A stretch of DNA of 64,000 nt. Origin: Kribbella capetownensis. GTDB lineage: Bacteria; Actinomycetota; Actinomycetes; Propionibacteriales; Kribbellaceae. The stretch covers positions 496,001 through 560,000 of the forward strand of contig NZ_SJKD01000004.1 of the NCBI RefSeq assembly GCF_004331485.1. The letters run 5' to 3'. The notes under the pieces were generated by a model. That model was given only the letters and a program-made list of their open reading frames with translations. It ran no database searches and was not told the origin of the DNA. The position numbers were made by a program, and so were the translations under genes. Of this stretch, positions 49,322 to 57,702 are shown piece after piece (within the stretch, counting starts at the first letter, position 1; the number at the start of each line of letters is the position of its first letter).

Positions 49322-52270
49322 TCAGAGGCCGGCGCATTGGCCGGTCTTTGGGCCGGAGGCGGAGTTGGGTTGGCCTGCGTTGGTCGGGGCGGGGGAGTTG
49401 CCCGTGCAGGACAGTGGTCCGCTGATGTGGTTGCCGGAGACAATCGTCGAGCCGGTGTTGTTCTGTACGACGAGCGGTCCTGCCACGGTGGCACCGTCGA
49501 CCGTCACCTGACCCACCGAACTGCGGACTGTTACCGGACCCTGGACCGTCGTCGGCGCGCACTCGCCGTTCTGGTTGCCGATCCAGACCCGGGTTCGACC
49601 GGTCACGCTCACAGGCCCGGACACCGTCGTACCGCAGAGCAGAACGTTTCCTGCGCCGGACGCCGTCACCGGACCGCGGACCACGGACCCGGATGCGTAG
49701 AGTCCCGCACCCGCCGCCACGTTGACGGGTCCCGAGACCGTCGCGCCGTCGAGGCACGCGACGCCCGAGGACACTGTGAACGGACCCTGGTGTGTCCCGG
49801 TCATCATCGTGGTACAGGACGGGACGGCGGTCGCGACGAATGGCACAATCCAGGTCTGGCCCTGACGGCTGTAGGTGACGGTCCCGTGATAGACGCCGTC
49901 GACCGGATAAGTGTGGCTTCCGCTGACGGTCATCAAGCTTCTGCCCTGACGTTGGCTCGCCACGTAGTCGCGTGCTGCGATGGCGGCGGTTTCGGCAGCT
50001 GACCCGTCACCCCAATCGATCGCGGCGGTGAACTCACCAGGTGGCGTCGAGCCGGCGGCCAGACGTCCCAGCGGTGCGTTGCTGACGGTCCGGTCCACGC
50101 CGAAGTGGGTGACCGTCCCCATCGATTCCGGAGTCCAGTTGACCTGGGCGATGGAGCCGTAGTTCACGTTCGCGAACGCCCACCGTGGTCCGGCGACGCT
50201 GAGCCGTTGCACATACGCGTCGTAGTCCTGGGTGAGCACCTTCGGCGACCAGGCCTTCTCCAGGATTCCGGCCAGTCGCGGGAAGACCATGAACTCGTTC
50301 GTGGCCAGCCCACGCATCTGCTCGCCCCAGATGGGCGCCTCGATGCCGATGATGTCCTCAGCCTTCGGACCGCCGTACGCCGGTTGTGCCCAGACGTTGC
50401 GGTACTTCTCCCACACCCATTCCGGGTCCCAGGAGTAGGCCTTGTCGAGTTCGGTGCGCGGCGTCCGGCCGGGCGAGCCGTCGTACCCGAAGTCGAGGTA
50501 CGCGTTCCATTCCGGGGTCGTGATGACGCTGCGGCCCTGGTTGAACCACTCGGGCTTGATCAGCGGGGGACCACCGCCGGTGTAATCGGACCAGTAGTGG
50601 TTGATGGAGGTCGTGCCCGGTGCGTAGCCCTCGAGCGCGGGGTTCCAGCCCATCATCCGCTTGCCGTTGTTGTTGACGATCGACTCCATCTGCCCGATCC
50701 ACCACTTGTAGTCCTCGTGGGGCATCCCGATGGCCTCGTCGCCGCCGATGTGGACGATCGGTGCAGGTGAGATCGCGGCAAGCTGTGCGATCGCGTCCCG
50801 CCAGAACGCGAGTGCCCGCTCACTGGCCGGGTCGTGCGGGTTGGTGCAGAACCGGTCGGTCTGCGTCTGGCCCTGGCAACCCATCACCGCGACGCCGCCC
50901 AGGGACCTGACCGCCGCCGTCGCGTGGGCCGGGCCCTCCAGTTCGGGGACGAGCTCGATGAACCGGTCGGCGGCATACTTGACCAGGCCCTTGAAGTCCT
51001 CCTGCGTGTAGAAGCCTGCGATACAACCCGATCCGTTGCACCCGGTGCCGTCCAGCGCCGGGTAGCCCTTGATCTCCAGCCGCCAGGACTGGGAGTCGCT
51101 CAGGTGCAGATGCAGCCGGTCGCCCTTCAACGCGGCCAGTTGGTCGATCATGGATCGGATCTCGGCCACGGTCATGAAGTTGCGGGCAGGGTCGAGCTGA
51201 AGACCTCGATGCGCATAGCGCGGGTAGTCCAGGACCGTGATGGGCTGTGCTGTCCACGGTCCGACGCCGGTAGCCGGCGAATTGATTGCTGCTGGCAACA
51301 GTTGCCGAAGGCTCACGAAGCCGTTGAACAGACCGTGTGCTTGCGGGGCGACGATCTTCGCGCCCGCACTCGACACCGTGAGGGAGTAGCCCTCGTCCGC
51401 CTTGTCCGCCGGGATGCCGGACACCGGTCCTGTGCTGAGCGCAACGTCGGAGGCCGTAGCGGAGCCTGTCACCACGGGAAGCACGAACCCGGTGGCCGGC
51501 CGCAGGTAGCCGGCGAGCACCTCGGCCGTCGCGGCGAGCGCGCTGCTGGAGACGACGATCCGCGACGTGGCCGTGAGCTCGAACGGCTGACCGGTGCCGG
51601 CCGTCTGCTGCACCGGCACGGGGATGATCTGTCCCACGGTCGGCGGCGGCTTGGGGCCTGACCAGAGCTCGAACTCGTTGAGCGTGTACCCGGTGGTCGA
51701 GGTCGTGGCCGTGGCTTGCATCCGGACACACGAGATCGGGTCCTTGCGGTCGATCACCTGGGAATCCTTGTCGGCCGGATTCACCACATGGGTAACCGTG
51801 GCCCAGGTCTGGCAGTCGGCGTCCGTGGAGACCTGCAGGTCGTACTCCGTCGGTTTGGCCGGAGACGTCCAGCGGCTGAACACCTCGTAGACCGGGGCAG
51901 GCGAGGCCAGTTTGACCTGGAACCAGTCCTGCGTCGGGTCGTAGCCGCCACCGACCGACGCGTAGTTCGAGGTCCATCCGTTGTGCACGAAGACGTCGAT
52001 CGCGTTGGCGGGCGCGTACGTCGCGGCGGGTGCGGTCATGCGTTGAGACTTGGCAGAGGCGACCGCGCCTGGCAGCAGGGCGAGGTTGACGCTCTCGGGG
52101 GTCTCGGCGTACGTCGTGGGTGTGCCGGCGGAAGCCTGTCCCACGGTGAGTGGGACCAGGGCAGCGGCCACCAGCGCGCCGATGGTCAGAGCGGGGACAG
52201 CCCGAGGCCGAGACCGATGGCCTGCGCCCGGCCTCCCCTCGGGTTTCAGCGACAGGAACGGAATTCTCAC
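49322..52270 (-). CDS. Secreted GH20 beta-N-acetylhexosaminidase with discoidin domain
   Basis: 982 residues from GTG 52270 with AAGGAG upstream. Signal peptide to about residue 48 (VGQASA). An F5/8C discoidin-like carbohydrate-binding domain lies at about 55-205, a GH20b domain at about 212-345 and the GH20 catalytic domain at about 350-690. The catalytic pair Asp511-Glu512 is in HIGGDEA. A PKD/Ig-like region (AAIDWGDGSAAE) and a C-terminal stretch of about 130 residues with GPVxV-type repeats resembling a beta-helix follow. It would release N-acetylglucosamine or N-acetylgalactosamine from chitin, glycans or wall fragments. It is divergent from a Gfo/Idh gene with LacI-like operators between. 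Confidence 0.92.
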   Translation of the reverse strand: MRIPFLSLKPEGRPGAGHRSRPRAVPALTIGALVAAALVPLTVGQASAGTPTTYAETPESVNLALLPGAVASAKSQRMTAPAATYAPANAIDVFVHNGWTSNYASVGGGYDPTQDWFQVKLASPAPVYEVFSRWTSPAKPTEYDLQVSTDADCQTWATVTHVVNPADKDSQVIDRKDPISCVRMQATATTSTTGYTLNEFELWSGPKPPPTVGQIIPVPVQQTAGTGQPFELTATSRIVVSSSALAATAEVLAGYLRPATGFVLPVVTGSATASDVALSTGPVSGIPADKADEGYSLTVSSAGAKIVAPQAHGLFNGFVSLRQLLPAAINSPATGVGPWTAQPITVLDYPRYAHRGLQLDPARNFMTVAEIRSMIDQLAALKGDRLHLHLSDSQSWRLEIKGYPALDGTGCNGSGCIAGFYTQEDFKGLVKYAADRFIELVPELEGPAHATAAVRSLGGVAVMGCQGQTQTDRFCTNPHDPASERALAFWRDAIAQLAAISPAPIVHIGGDEAIGMPHEDYKWWIGQMESIVNNNGKRMMGWNPALEGYAPGTTSINHYWSDYTGGGPPLIKPEWFNQGRSVITTPEWNAYLDFGYDGSPGRTPRTELDKAYSWDPEWVWEKYRNVWAQPAYGGPKAEDIIGIEAPIWGEQMRGLATNEFMVFPRLAGILEKAWSPKVLTQDYDAYVQRLSVAGPRWAFANVNYGSIAQVNWTPESMGTVTHFGVDRTVSNAPLGRLAAGSTPPGEFTAAIDWGDGSAAETAAIAARDYVASQRQGRSLMTVSGSHTYPVDGVYHGTVTYSRQGQTWIVPFVATAVPSCTTMMTGTHQGPFTVSSGVACLDGATVSGPVNVAAGAGLYASGSVVRGPVTASGAGNVLLCGTTVSGPVSVTGRTRVWIGNQNGECAPTTVQGPVTVRSSVGQVTVDGATVAGPLVVQNNTGSTIVSGNHISGPLSCTGNSPAPTNAGQPNSASGPKTGQCAGL

Positions 52271-52388
52271 GTCACTCCTTACCGGTGCAGGGCGGTGTCA
52301 CGCGGTCCTTGAGGGCGACCGTACCGGCGATTTTCCGTCCCACTCCCCGCCGGTGCAAGAGCCCGGGCCGGCCCGACTCGCCGGGGCT

Positions 52389-52402
52389 GGCAAGCGTTTG
52401 CC
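52389..52402. promoter_or_regulatory. LacI-type operator 1
   Basis: GGCAAGCGTTTGCC, a near-perfect 14-bp palindrome with the central CG typical of LacI/GalR operators. It lies in the divergent region, 119 bp upstream of the GH20 start and 51 bp upstream of the Gfo/Idh start. No LacI gene is in the window. Confidence 0.55.
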
Positions 52403-52419
52403 GATCTGGCATAGGGTGA

Positions 52420-52434
52420 GCGTTGAAACGTTGC
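52420..52434. promoter_or_regulatory. LacI-like operator 2
   Basis: GCGTTGAAACGTTGC contains the AAACGTT core common to LacI-family sites, is an imperfect dyad, and lies about three helical turns from operator 1 and 19 bp before the Gfo/Idh GTG. Confidence 0.4.
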
Positions 52435-52453
52435 CGAGTCGGGAGGAATCCGG

Positions 52454-53506
52454 GTGACTTCCACGCACGCAGTCAGGTTCGCCGCGGTCGGACTTGATCA
52501 CGCGCACATCTTCGGTCAGATCGCCGGTCTGATCGGGGCCGGTGCGGAGTTCGCCGGGATGGCGACCGACGACCCCTCGGTCGCGATCGCGACCCGGGTC
52601 CGGGAGCGGTATCCCGACGTTCCGGTGGTCGAGAATCCGGACGACCTGATCGGCCAGGATGGAATCGACCTGATCGTGACCGCCGCCGTACCGGATCGAC
52701 GGGGCCCGATCGCCGTCGCGGCGTTGCTGGCCGGTAAGGACGTCGTCACCGACAAGCCCGGCTGCGTCAGTCTCGAGCAGCTGGACGAGATCGAGAAGGC
52801 GGTCGGCCAGAGCGGGCGGTTCTGGTCGGTGACGTTCTCCGAGCGGTTCGAAGTGGCCAGTGTGGTCAAGGCCGGTGAGCTGGTTCGCGAGGGCAAGATC
52901 GGGACCGTCGTACAGACCATCGGGCTCGGCCCGCACCGCGTCGGGGACCGCGGCCACCTCGGCGGTGGCGCCGGCCGCCCGGACTGGTTCTATGACAACA
53001 ACCGGTACGGCGGCATCCTGACCGACATCGCCTCCCACCAGATCGACCAGTTCCTCTGGTTCACCGGCGCCCAGACCGCCGAGATCGTGGCCAGCACGAT
53101 CGGGAACTTCGCCAACCCGGACGAGCCGGGCCTGCAGGACTTCGGTGAGATCCTGCTGCGCAGCGAGAACGCCCAGGGGTACATCCGGGTCGACTGGTAC
53201 ACGCCGGCCGGACTGCCGACCTGGGGCGACGGGCGTCTGATGATCCTCGGCACCGACGGCTACATCGAGCTGCGCAAGTACGTCGACATCGCGGGCCGTG
53301 ACGGTGGCAACCACCTCTTCCTGGTCAACCAGGAAGGCACGCAGTACATCGACTGCTCGGACGTCGAGACGACGTACTATCCCGACCTGGTCCGCGACGT
53401 ACGCGACCGAACCACCACGGCCGCCCCACAGGCCCACACCTTCGAGACCATGCGCCTGGCCCTGAAGGCCCAGCAGCAGGCAACCGTCCGTGGCGCAGCC
53501 CGATGA
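52454..53506 (+). CDS. Gfo/Idh/MocA-family oxidoreductase
   Basis: 350 residues from GTG 52454 behind GGAGGA. The N-terminal NAD(P)-binding part starts FAAVGLDHAHIFGQIAGLIGAG, a variant in which the usual GxGxxG is replaced by GLDHAH, as in the myo-inositol or sugar dehydrogenase-like subset. The conserved DKPGCVSLEQLDEI (EKP equivalent) is near 98-111 and GGILTDIASHQIDQFLWF near 186-203. It probably oxidises a sugar, possibly one released by the divergent hexosaminidase (inference). It is alone in its transcript and converges with ppk2. Confidence 0.88.
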   Translation: MTSTHAVRFAAVGLDHAHIFGQIAGLIGAGAEFAGMATDDPSVAIATRVRERYPDVPVVENPDDLIGQDGIDLIVTAAVPDRRGPIAVAALLAGKDVVTDKPGCVSLEQLDEIEKAVGQSGRFWSVTFSERFEVASVVKAGELVREGKIGTVVQTIGLGPHRVGDRGHLGGGAGRPDWFYDNNRYGGILTDIASHQIDQFLWFTGAQTAEIVASTIGNFANPDEPGLQDFGEILLRSENAQGYIRVDWYTPAGLPTWGDGRLMILGTDGYIELRKYVDIAGRDGGNHLFLVNQEGTQYIDCSDVETTYYPDLVRDVRDRTTTAAPQAHTFETMRLALKAQQQATVRGAAR

Positions 53507-53507
53507 T

Positions 53508-53531
53508 CTAGAGCCCTGACTAGAGCCCTGC
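53508..53531. repeat. 12-bp tandem duplication at the ppk2 stop
   Basis: CTAGAGCCCTGA and CTAGAGCCCTGC in direct tandem. On the minus strand this repeats the codons Gly-Leu-stop of ppk2, so an in-frame duplicate stop follows the first. Confidence 0.7.
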
Positions 53532-54320
53532 CGCGTGGTCGGGGACCTGGGTCTGCATCTCTCGCGGCGTTCGTTCGTAGCCCTTCGACGGCGGGCGCGG
53601 CGGCAGGCCCAGCGGTGGTCGCTGGACTTCGTAGTACGGGATGGTCGACAGCAGGTGCGCGATCATGTTGATCCGCGCCGATCGCTTGTCCTCGCTCTCG
53701 ACGACGTACCACGGCGCCTCCGGGATGTCGGTGTGCACGAACATCTCGTCCTTGGCGCGGGAGTAGTCCTCCCAGCGGGTGATCGACTCCAGGTCCATCG
53801 GTGACAGCTTCCACTGCCGCATCGGATCCTCGAGCCTGCTGCGGAACCGGTTCTCCTGCTCGCCGTCGCTGACCGAGAACCAGTACTTGCGCAGCAGTAC
53901 GCCGTCCTCGACCAGGAGCCGCTCGAAGATGGGGGACTGGTGCAGGAACCGCGAGTACTCCTGGTTGGTGCAGAAGTCCATCACGCGCTCGACGCCGGCC
54001 CGGTTGTACCAGGAGCGGTCGAACAGCGCGATCTCGCCGCCGGCCGGCAAATGTTCGATGTAGCGCTGGAAGTACCACTCGGACCGCTCCCGCTCGGTCG
54101 GAGCCGGCAGCGCCACGATCCGCGCCATCCGCGGGTTGAGGAACTGCGTCACCCGCTTGATCGTGCTGCCCTTCCCGGCCGCGTCCCTGCCCTCGAAGAC
54201 CACCACCACGCGGGCCTTCTCGACCCGAACCCATTCCTGCAGCTTCACCAACTCGGCCTGCAGCCGCAGCAACTCCCGCTCGTACACCTTCTTCGGCAAC
54301 CGCTTCTTCGCGCCACTCAT
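53520..54320 (-). CDS. ppk2: Polyphosphate kinase 2 (class I-like)
   Basis: 266 residues from ATG 54320; a GTG 18 bases further out is an alternative. The P-loop is FEGRDAAGKGSTIKRVTQFLNPR near 42-64, with the lid and Walker B region EIALFDRSWYNRAGVERVMDFC near 95-116 and IHWEDYS-type ITRWEDYSRAKDEMF later. These match class I PPK2, which mainly makes NTP from NDP and polyphosphate. It differs strongly from the ppk2 in the 12.8-kb operon. It lies 42 bp after a membrane-protein gene and may share its transcript. Confidence 0.93.
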   Translation of the reverse strand: MSGAKKRLPKKVYERELLRLQAELVKLQEWVRVEKARVVVVFEGRDAAGKGSTIKRVTQFLNPRMARIVALPAPTERERSEWYFQRYIEHLPAGGEIALFDRSWYNRAGVERVMDFCTNQEYSRFLHQSPIFERLLVEDGVLLRKYWFSVSDGEQENRFRSRLEDPMRQWKLSPMDLESITRWEDYSRAKDEMFVHTDIPEAPWYVVESEDKRSARINMIAHLLSTIPYYEVQRPPLGLPPRPPSKGYERTPREMQTQVPDHAAGL

Positions 54321-54362
54321 CCCTGAACCATCTCGCACGAAGTGTGACCGGGATAGGTCAAG

Positions 54363-54866
54363 TCAGTGGATGAGCACCTCGAGAACGACGATGACGATGC
54401 CGAACGTCGCGTTCACGGCGCCGGCGGTCAGCGCCATCGGCCAGCCCCAGCGCTGGCGGCGGGCGAACGTTATTCCCCAGACGAGGAGCTGCGCGACACC
54501 GCACCACAGCATCAGGCTGATCGCCAGATCGTCCGGCAGTACGTCGAGGGCCCCGAGCGCCAGGAGTCCCAGAGCCGGCAGCGGTCCGGTCACCAGGGGC
54601 CACTCTTCGGCCATCGCACTCCGCACCGCACTCCAGTCGAGGCCGTCCGCCGCAGTGAGATGGTGAGCGAGCGCGTTGGCGTACACATGTGCCAGCCAGA
54701 AGATGGCCAAGGTCATGACGGTCACCACCAGCAGCCGGCCGATGGCAGTGTGCTGCGCACCGCCGGCAACCACGGCCATCGACGCGATGGTGCCGTAGAT
54801 CGCGCCGGCCGAGGACCACGCCCGACCTGTACTCCGCCCTGCCTCTTGTTCCCTTGCCTCGCTCAT
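54363..54866 (-). CDS. Integral membrane protein of unknown function
   Basis: 167 residues from ATG 54866 with GGAGAG eight bases upstream; the frame remains open further upstream but that region overlaps the divergent peptidase promoter. Five hydrophobic segments are visible: GAIYGTIASMAVVAGG, LLVVTVMTLAIFWLAHVYANALAHHL, LPALGLLALGALDVL, AISLMLWCGVAQLLVWGITFA and MALTAGAVNATFGIVIVVLEVLI. Conserved His and Asn in the second span are suggestive but the family is not recognised. It is upstream of ppk2 on the same strand. Confidence 0.7.
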   Translation of the reverse strand: MSEAREQEAGRSTGRAWSSAGAIYGTIASMAVVAGGAQHTAIGRLLVVTVMTLAIFWLAHVYANALAHHLTAADGLDWSAVRSAMAEEWPLVTGPLPALGLLALGALDVLPDDLAISLMLWCGVAQLLVWGITFARRQRWGWPMALTAGAVNATFGIVIVVLEVLIH

Positions 54867-54992
54867 GTCGACGCTCTCCAACCACGGGTTCGACGCACCG
54901 GCCGGTACGGCGATGGTTGCGCTATGGTCCAGTCTGTCTTCTCCTGCACCTGATCGCCCGACTCTCATGACCGCTACGCCCAGGAGGCAAGC

Positions 54993-55658
54993 GTGAGGCT
55001 TCTTCTCACTTCCGGCGGCATCACGAACCCGAGCATCCGCGACGCGCTCGTGGACCTCCTGGGCAAACCGATCGCCGACTGCAACGCGCTCTTGATCCCG
55101 ACCGCGCAGTGGGGTCACCCGATGTGCGGGCCGGCATCGGTACGCGGCTTCGTTGCCGCCGAGCCCACGTGGGACATGGGCAGCCTGGGATGGAAGTCGG
55201 TGGGCTTGCTGGAGCTCACCGCGCTGCCCAGCATCGGTGAGCAGCGCTGGGTCCCCTGGGTCCGGGAGGCCGACGTCCTGCTGGTGGACGGAGGCGACGC
55301 GACGTACCTGTGCCACTGGATGCGGCAGTCCGGGCTGGCGGACCTCATGCCGTCGCTGCCCGACACGGTCTGGGTGGGGGTGAGTGCCGGCAGCATGGTG
55401 ATGACACCGCGGATCGGTGCGGACTTCGTCGCGTGGCCGACTGCACCGGACGACCGAACGCTTGGGGTCGTCGACTTCTCGATCTTCCCGCACCTGGATC
55501 ACGAGTCCATGCCGGACAACACCCTGGCCGAGGCCGAGAGGTGGGCCGCCGACATCGCGGGTCCGGCGTACGCGATCGACGACCAGACAGCCATCAAGGT
55601 GACCGACGGCACCGTCGAAGTCATCTCCGAGGGCCAGTGGAAGCGCCTCGACTCCTAG
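54993..55658 (+). CDS. Peptidase family S51 (dipeptidase E/cyanophycinase-like)
   Basis: 221 residues from GTG 54993 with AGGAGG five bases upstream. S51 layout: LLLTSGGITN at the start, VDGGDATYLCHWM, and the nucleophile elbow GVSAGSMV with Ser131, then FSIFPHLDHESMPDN carrying the His. Family members cleave N-terminal Asp dipeptides or cyanophycin. It has a plausible -10 (TATGGT, 54923-54928). It is not linked to other genes; the next gene runs in the opposite direction. Confidence 0.85.
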   Translation: MRLLLTSGGITNPSIRDALVDLLGKPIADCNALLIPTAQWGHPMCGPASVRGFVAAEPTWDMGSLGWKSVGLLELTALPSIGEQRWVPWVREADVLLVDGGDATYLCHWMRQSGLADLMPSLPDTVWVGVSAGSMVMTPRIGADFVAWPTAPDDRTLGVVDFSIFPHLDHESMPDNTLAEAERWAADIAGPAYAIDDQTAIKVTDGTVEVISEGQWKRLDS

Positions 55659-55662
55659 AACC

Positions 55663-56004
55663 TCATCCTGACGACGCGCACCCGATGCAGGTGCGTGCCG
55701 TCGGTCTCGCCTCGAGCCGGCCCTTCGCGATCGGCTGTCCGCACCGTTCACAGATCCCATAGGTGCCGGCCGCCAGCCGATCGCGTGCTGCGTCGACCTC
55801 TGCGAGGTGACCCTGGACCTGCAGCACGAGCGACGAAACCTGCGACCTCTCGAACGCGATCGTCGCACCCTCAGGATCGTGCTCGTCGTCGGCGTTGGCG
55901 TCACGGGAGGCAGCGACCACCTCGTTGAAGTCGCCGGTCAGGTCCGCGAGGCGACGGAGCGCTTGTCGCCGTTCCGCCTCGAGCAGCTCGCGAGCCCCAT
56001 CCAT
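55663..56004 (-). CDS. DksA/TraR C4-type zinc-finger protein
   Basis: 113 residues. The N-terminal half is a helical coiled-coil hairpin (ERRQALRRLADLTGDFNEVVAASR to QVQGHLAEVDAARDRLAAG). The C-terminus holds the zinc finger CERCGQPI-x15-CIGC with four cysteines (about residues 86-108). The acidic DANADDEHDPEG segment sits where DksA has its coiled-coil tip. Such proteins bind the RNA polymerase secondary channel; short actinobacterial versions are poorly studied. ATG 56004 with AGGATT upstream. Confidence 0.9.
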   Translation of the reverse strand: MDGARELLEAERRQALRRLADLTGDFNEVVAASRDANADDEHDPEGATIAFERSQVSSLVLQVQGHLAEVDAARDRLAAGTYGICERCGQPIAKGRLEARPTARTCIGCASSG

Positions 56005-56041
56005 CCGTCAATCCTGACACCGCTGGCGCCGAGGCTCCGCA

Positions 56042-56321
56042 TCAGGCTGGGCCGAGGACGCAGAACACGTTCCCCTCCGGGGCAGCCAGAGCTACGTCGC
56101 TTCGGCCTCCATCGGCAGACGTCGCGCCAAGCTCCTTCAACCGTGCAACCAACTCCGCGTGATGCGCCGCGGAGGTGGTGCCAAGCTCGATGTGCTCGCG
56201 GTACCTCACAGTTTCAGGATCCGGTACGGCGATCACATCGACGCTGATACCGCCCCCAGAAACGCCCCGCCGCCGAGTCATCCCGAGCCTTCAAATTCAC
56301 CTGAACAAGCCGCAGAGCCAT
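56042..56321 (-). pseudogene. Decayed VOC (glyoxalase/bleomycin-resistance-like) gene
   Basis: From ATG 56321 the reading frame gives MALRLVQVNLKARDDSAAG followed by RFWG, the usual start of an actinobacterial VOC protein, and then loses the frame and stops at 56214. A different frame resumes with ISVDVIAVPDPETVRYREH and ends APEGNVFCVL, the usual VOC C-terminus. Compared with family members from memory, about 30-35 central residues are missing at the junction near 56240-56255 and a few more near LAAPEG. This looks like an internal deletion with frameshift, not a functional gene. Confidence 0.65.
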
Positions 56322-56358
56322 TCCGCAACCCTAATCCTCCAAGGGATCCACCACCGCA

Positions 56359-57702
56359 CTACAGCTCAACGGCGAACGAGGGTTGCGTGTCGTCGAGGAC
56401 TTTCACTTCGATGCGGTCCGGATGCCGCGACTCCGCATCCTGGGCTTCTTTGATGGCTGCTGCGAGAGCTTCCCGGCGGCTGGCGATGGTGCGGTCCTCG
56501 GAGCAGTTGAACCACATCGTGAACCGGCCGGGGCCCTTGAGCCGGGATTCGACGATGGTTGCGATCACCCGCGGATTCGGGTTGCCGTGGGCGCCGTCGC
56601 CGCAGAACACATAGTGGTCGGCGTGCACCTGGTCGGCGAACTTCGTGCTCAGGTTGTTCTCCGAGCCGTGATGCTGGACCTTGAGGATGTCACAGCGGAA
56701 CGGCCCGCCGGCCAGGCGCCCAGCGGCCGCCAGGCCCTCGAGGAGCTCGTCTTCGGCGGCATCCCCGGTGAGCAGGCAGGTCTTGCCGTCTTCCTCCGCG
56801 AGCACGGTGATCGAGGCGCGGTTGGGTGGTGTCACTCGCGCCGCATTCGACTCTGCGATGATCTCCGCCGCGTTGCTGATGGAGCTGATGAGGGCCTCGG
56901 CCTCGCCCCTCGAGGTCGGCGGGCCGGCCGGCAGCAGACCATCGAGACCGAGCCCGGGTCCGCCGGCCGATCCTTGCCCGTCGCCGCGGGGCCCAGCCTG
57001 CCGTCCCGAACCGAGCAGGTCCTCGAGCCACTTGCGCCATTCCTTCCGCAGGTCGTCGAGGTGTTCTTCGGTCGGTCCCAGAACGGTGAGCGTGAGGCTC
57101 CCGAAGTGCCGGCGCTGGATGGGCTTGCGGAGCCGCACGAGTTTGTTCCTGAAGCCTTTGTTGCGGGGGACAGGCGTCTGGTCGTCGACCAGGCTCATGA
57201 GTTCGATGCCGTCGCTGATGCTCTCGGTGAGGTCGACGATGGACGTGAGCGCGATCCGTGCCGGGCCGGTACTCTCGGCGTCGCTGCGGGGAGCGAGTTC
57301 GATGGCCTCGGAGACCTGCGTGGCGATCGCACTGATCGGTCCGGCCAGGTCGCCGAGCTGCGCACGCCACGAGTTGTGCCACAGCCCGAGGATCTCCGGT
57401 GGACGCGGACGCTTCGGCTCCGGGAAGGTGGGGTTGTTTCCTTCCTTCACCTGGAAGTCGTGCACCTCCCAGGCCGCGACGTCCTGCAGCAACGGGATGA
57501 TTCCCGAGATGTGGTCGGCATCGATGTGGCTGACGACGACCAGGTCGAGCGGTGCGCCGTTGTCGGCGAGATCCTGCAGGACCGGGCGCGTCTGTGACTC
57601 GAAACTGGCGGTTCGCCCGCCGTCCACCAAGATGTGGTGGCCGTCGGCCGACGTGAGCAGCAGACAGTCCCCGTCCTTGGCGAAGAACACCTCGAGCTTC
57701 AT
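56359..57702 (-). CDS. Metallo-beta-lactamase-fold hydrolase (ComEC-like MBL), coupled to subtilase
   Basis: 447 residues from ATG 57702, which overlaps the subtilase stop (ATGA). The MBL core is LEVFFAKDGDCLLLTSADGHHILVDGG, with the metal motif SHIDADHISG (His59, Asp61, Asp63, His64), and GDAAEDELL, LKVQHHGSENN and FCGDGAHGNPNP in the C-terminal half, as in the MBL domains found in ComEC and in stand-alone effector-type enzymes. A long central insert (about 100-320) of low complexity or helical content separates the metal motifs. No membrane segments. Substrate unknown; nuclease or phosphodiesterase is plausible. Confidence 0.82.
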   Translation of the reverse strand: MKLEVFFAKDGDCLLLTSADGHHILVDGGRTASFESQTRPVLQDLADNGAPLDLVVVSHIDADHISGIIPLLQDVAAWEVHDFQVKEGNNPTFPEPKRPRPPEILGLWHNSWRAQLGDLAGPISAIATQVSEAIELAPRSDAESTGPARIALTSIVDLTESISDGIELMSLVDDQTPVPRNKGFRNKLVRLRKPIQRRHFGSLTLTVLGPTEEHLDDLRKEWRKWLEDLLGSGRQAGPRGDGQGSAGGPGLGLDGLLPAGPPTSRGEAEALISSISNAAEIIAESNAARVTPPNRASITVLAEEDGKTCLLTGDAAEDELLEGLAAAGRLAGGPFRCDILKVQHHGSENNLSTKFADQVHADHYVFCGDGAHGNPNPRVIATIVESRLKGPGRFTMWFNCSEDRTIASRREALAAAIKEAQDAESRHPDRIEVKVLDDTQPSFAVEL

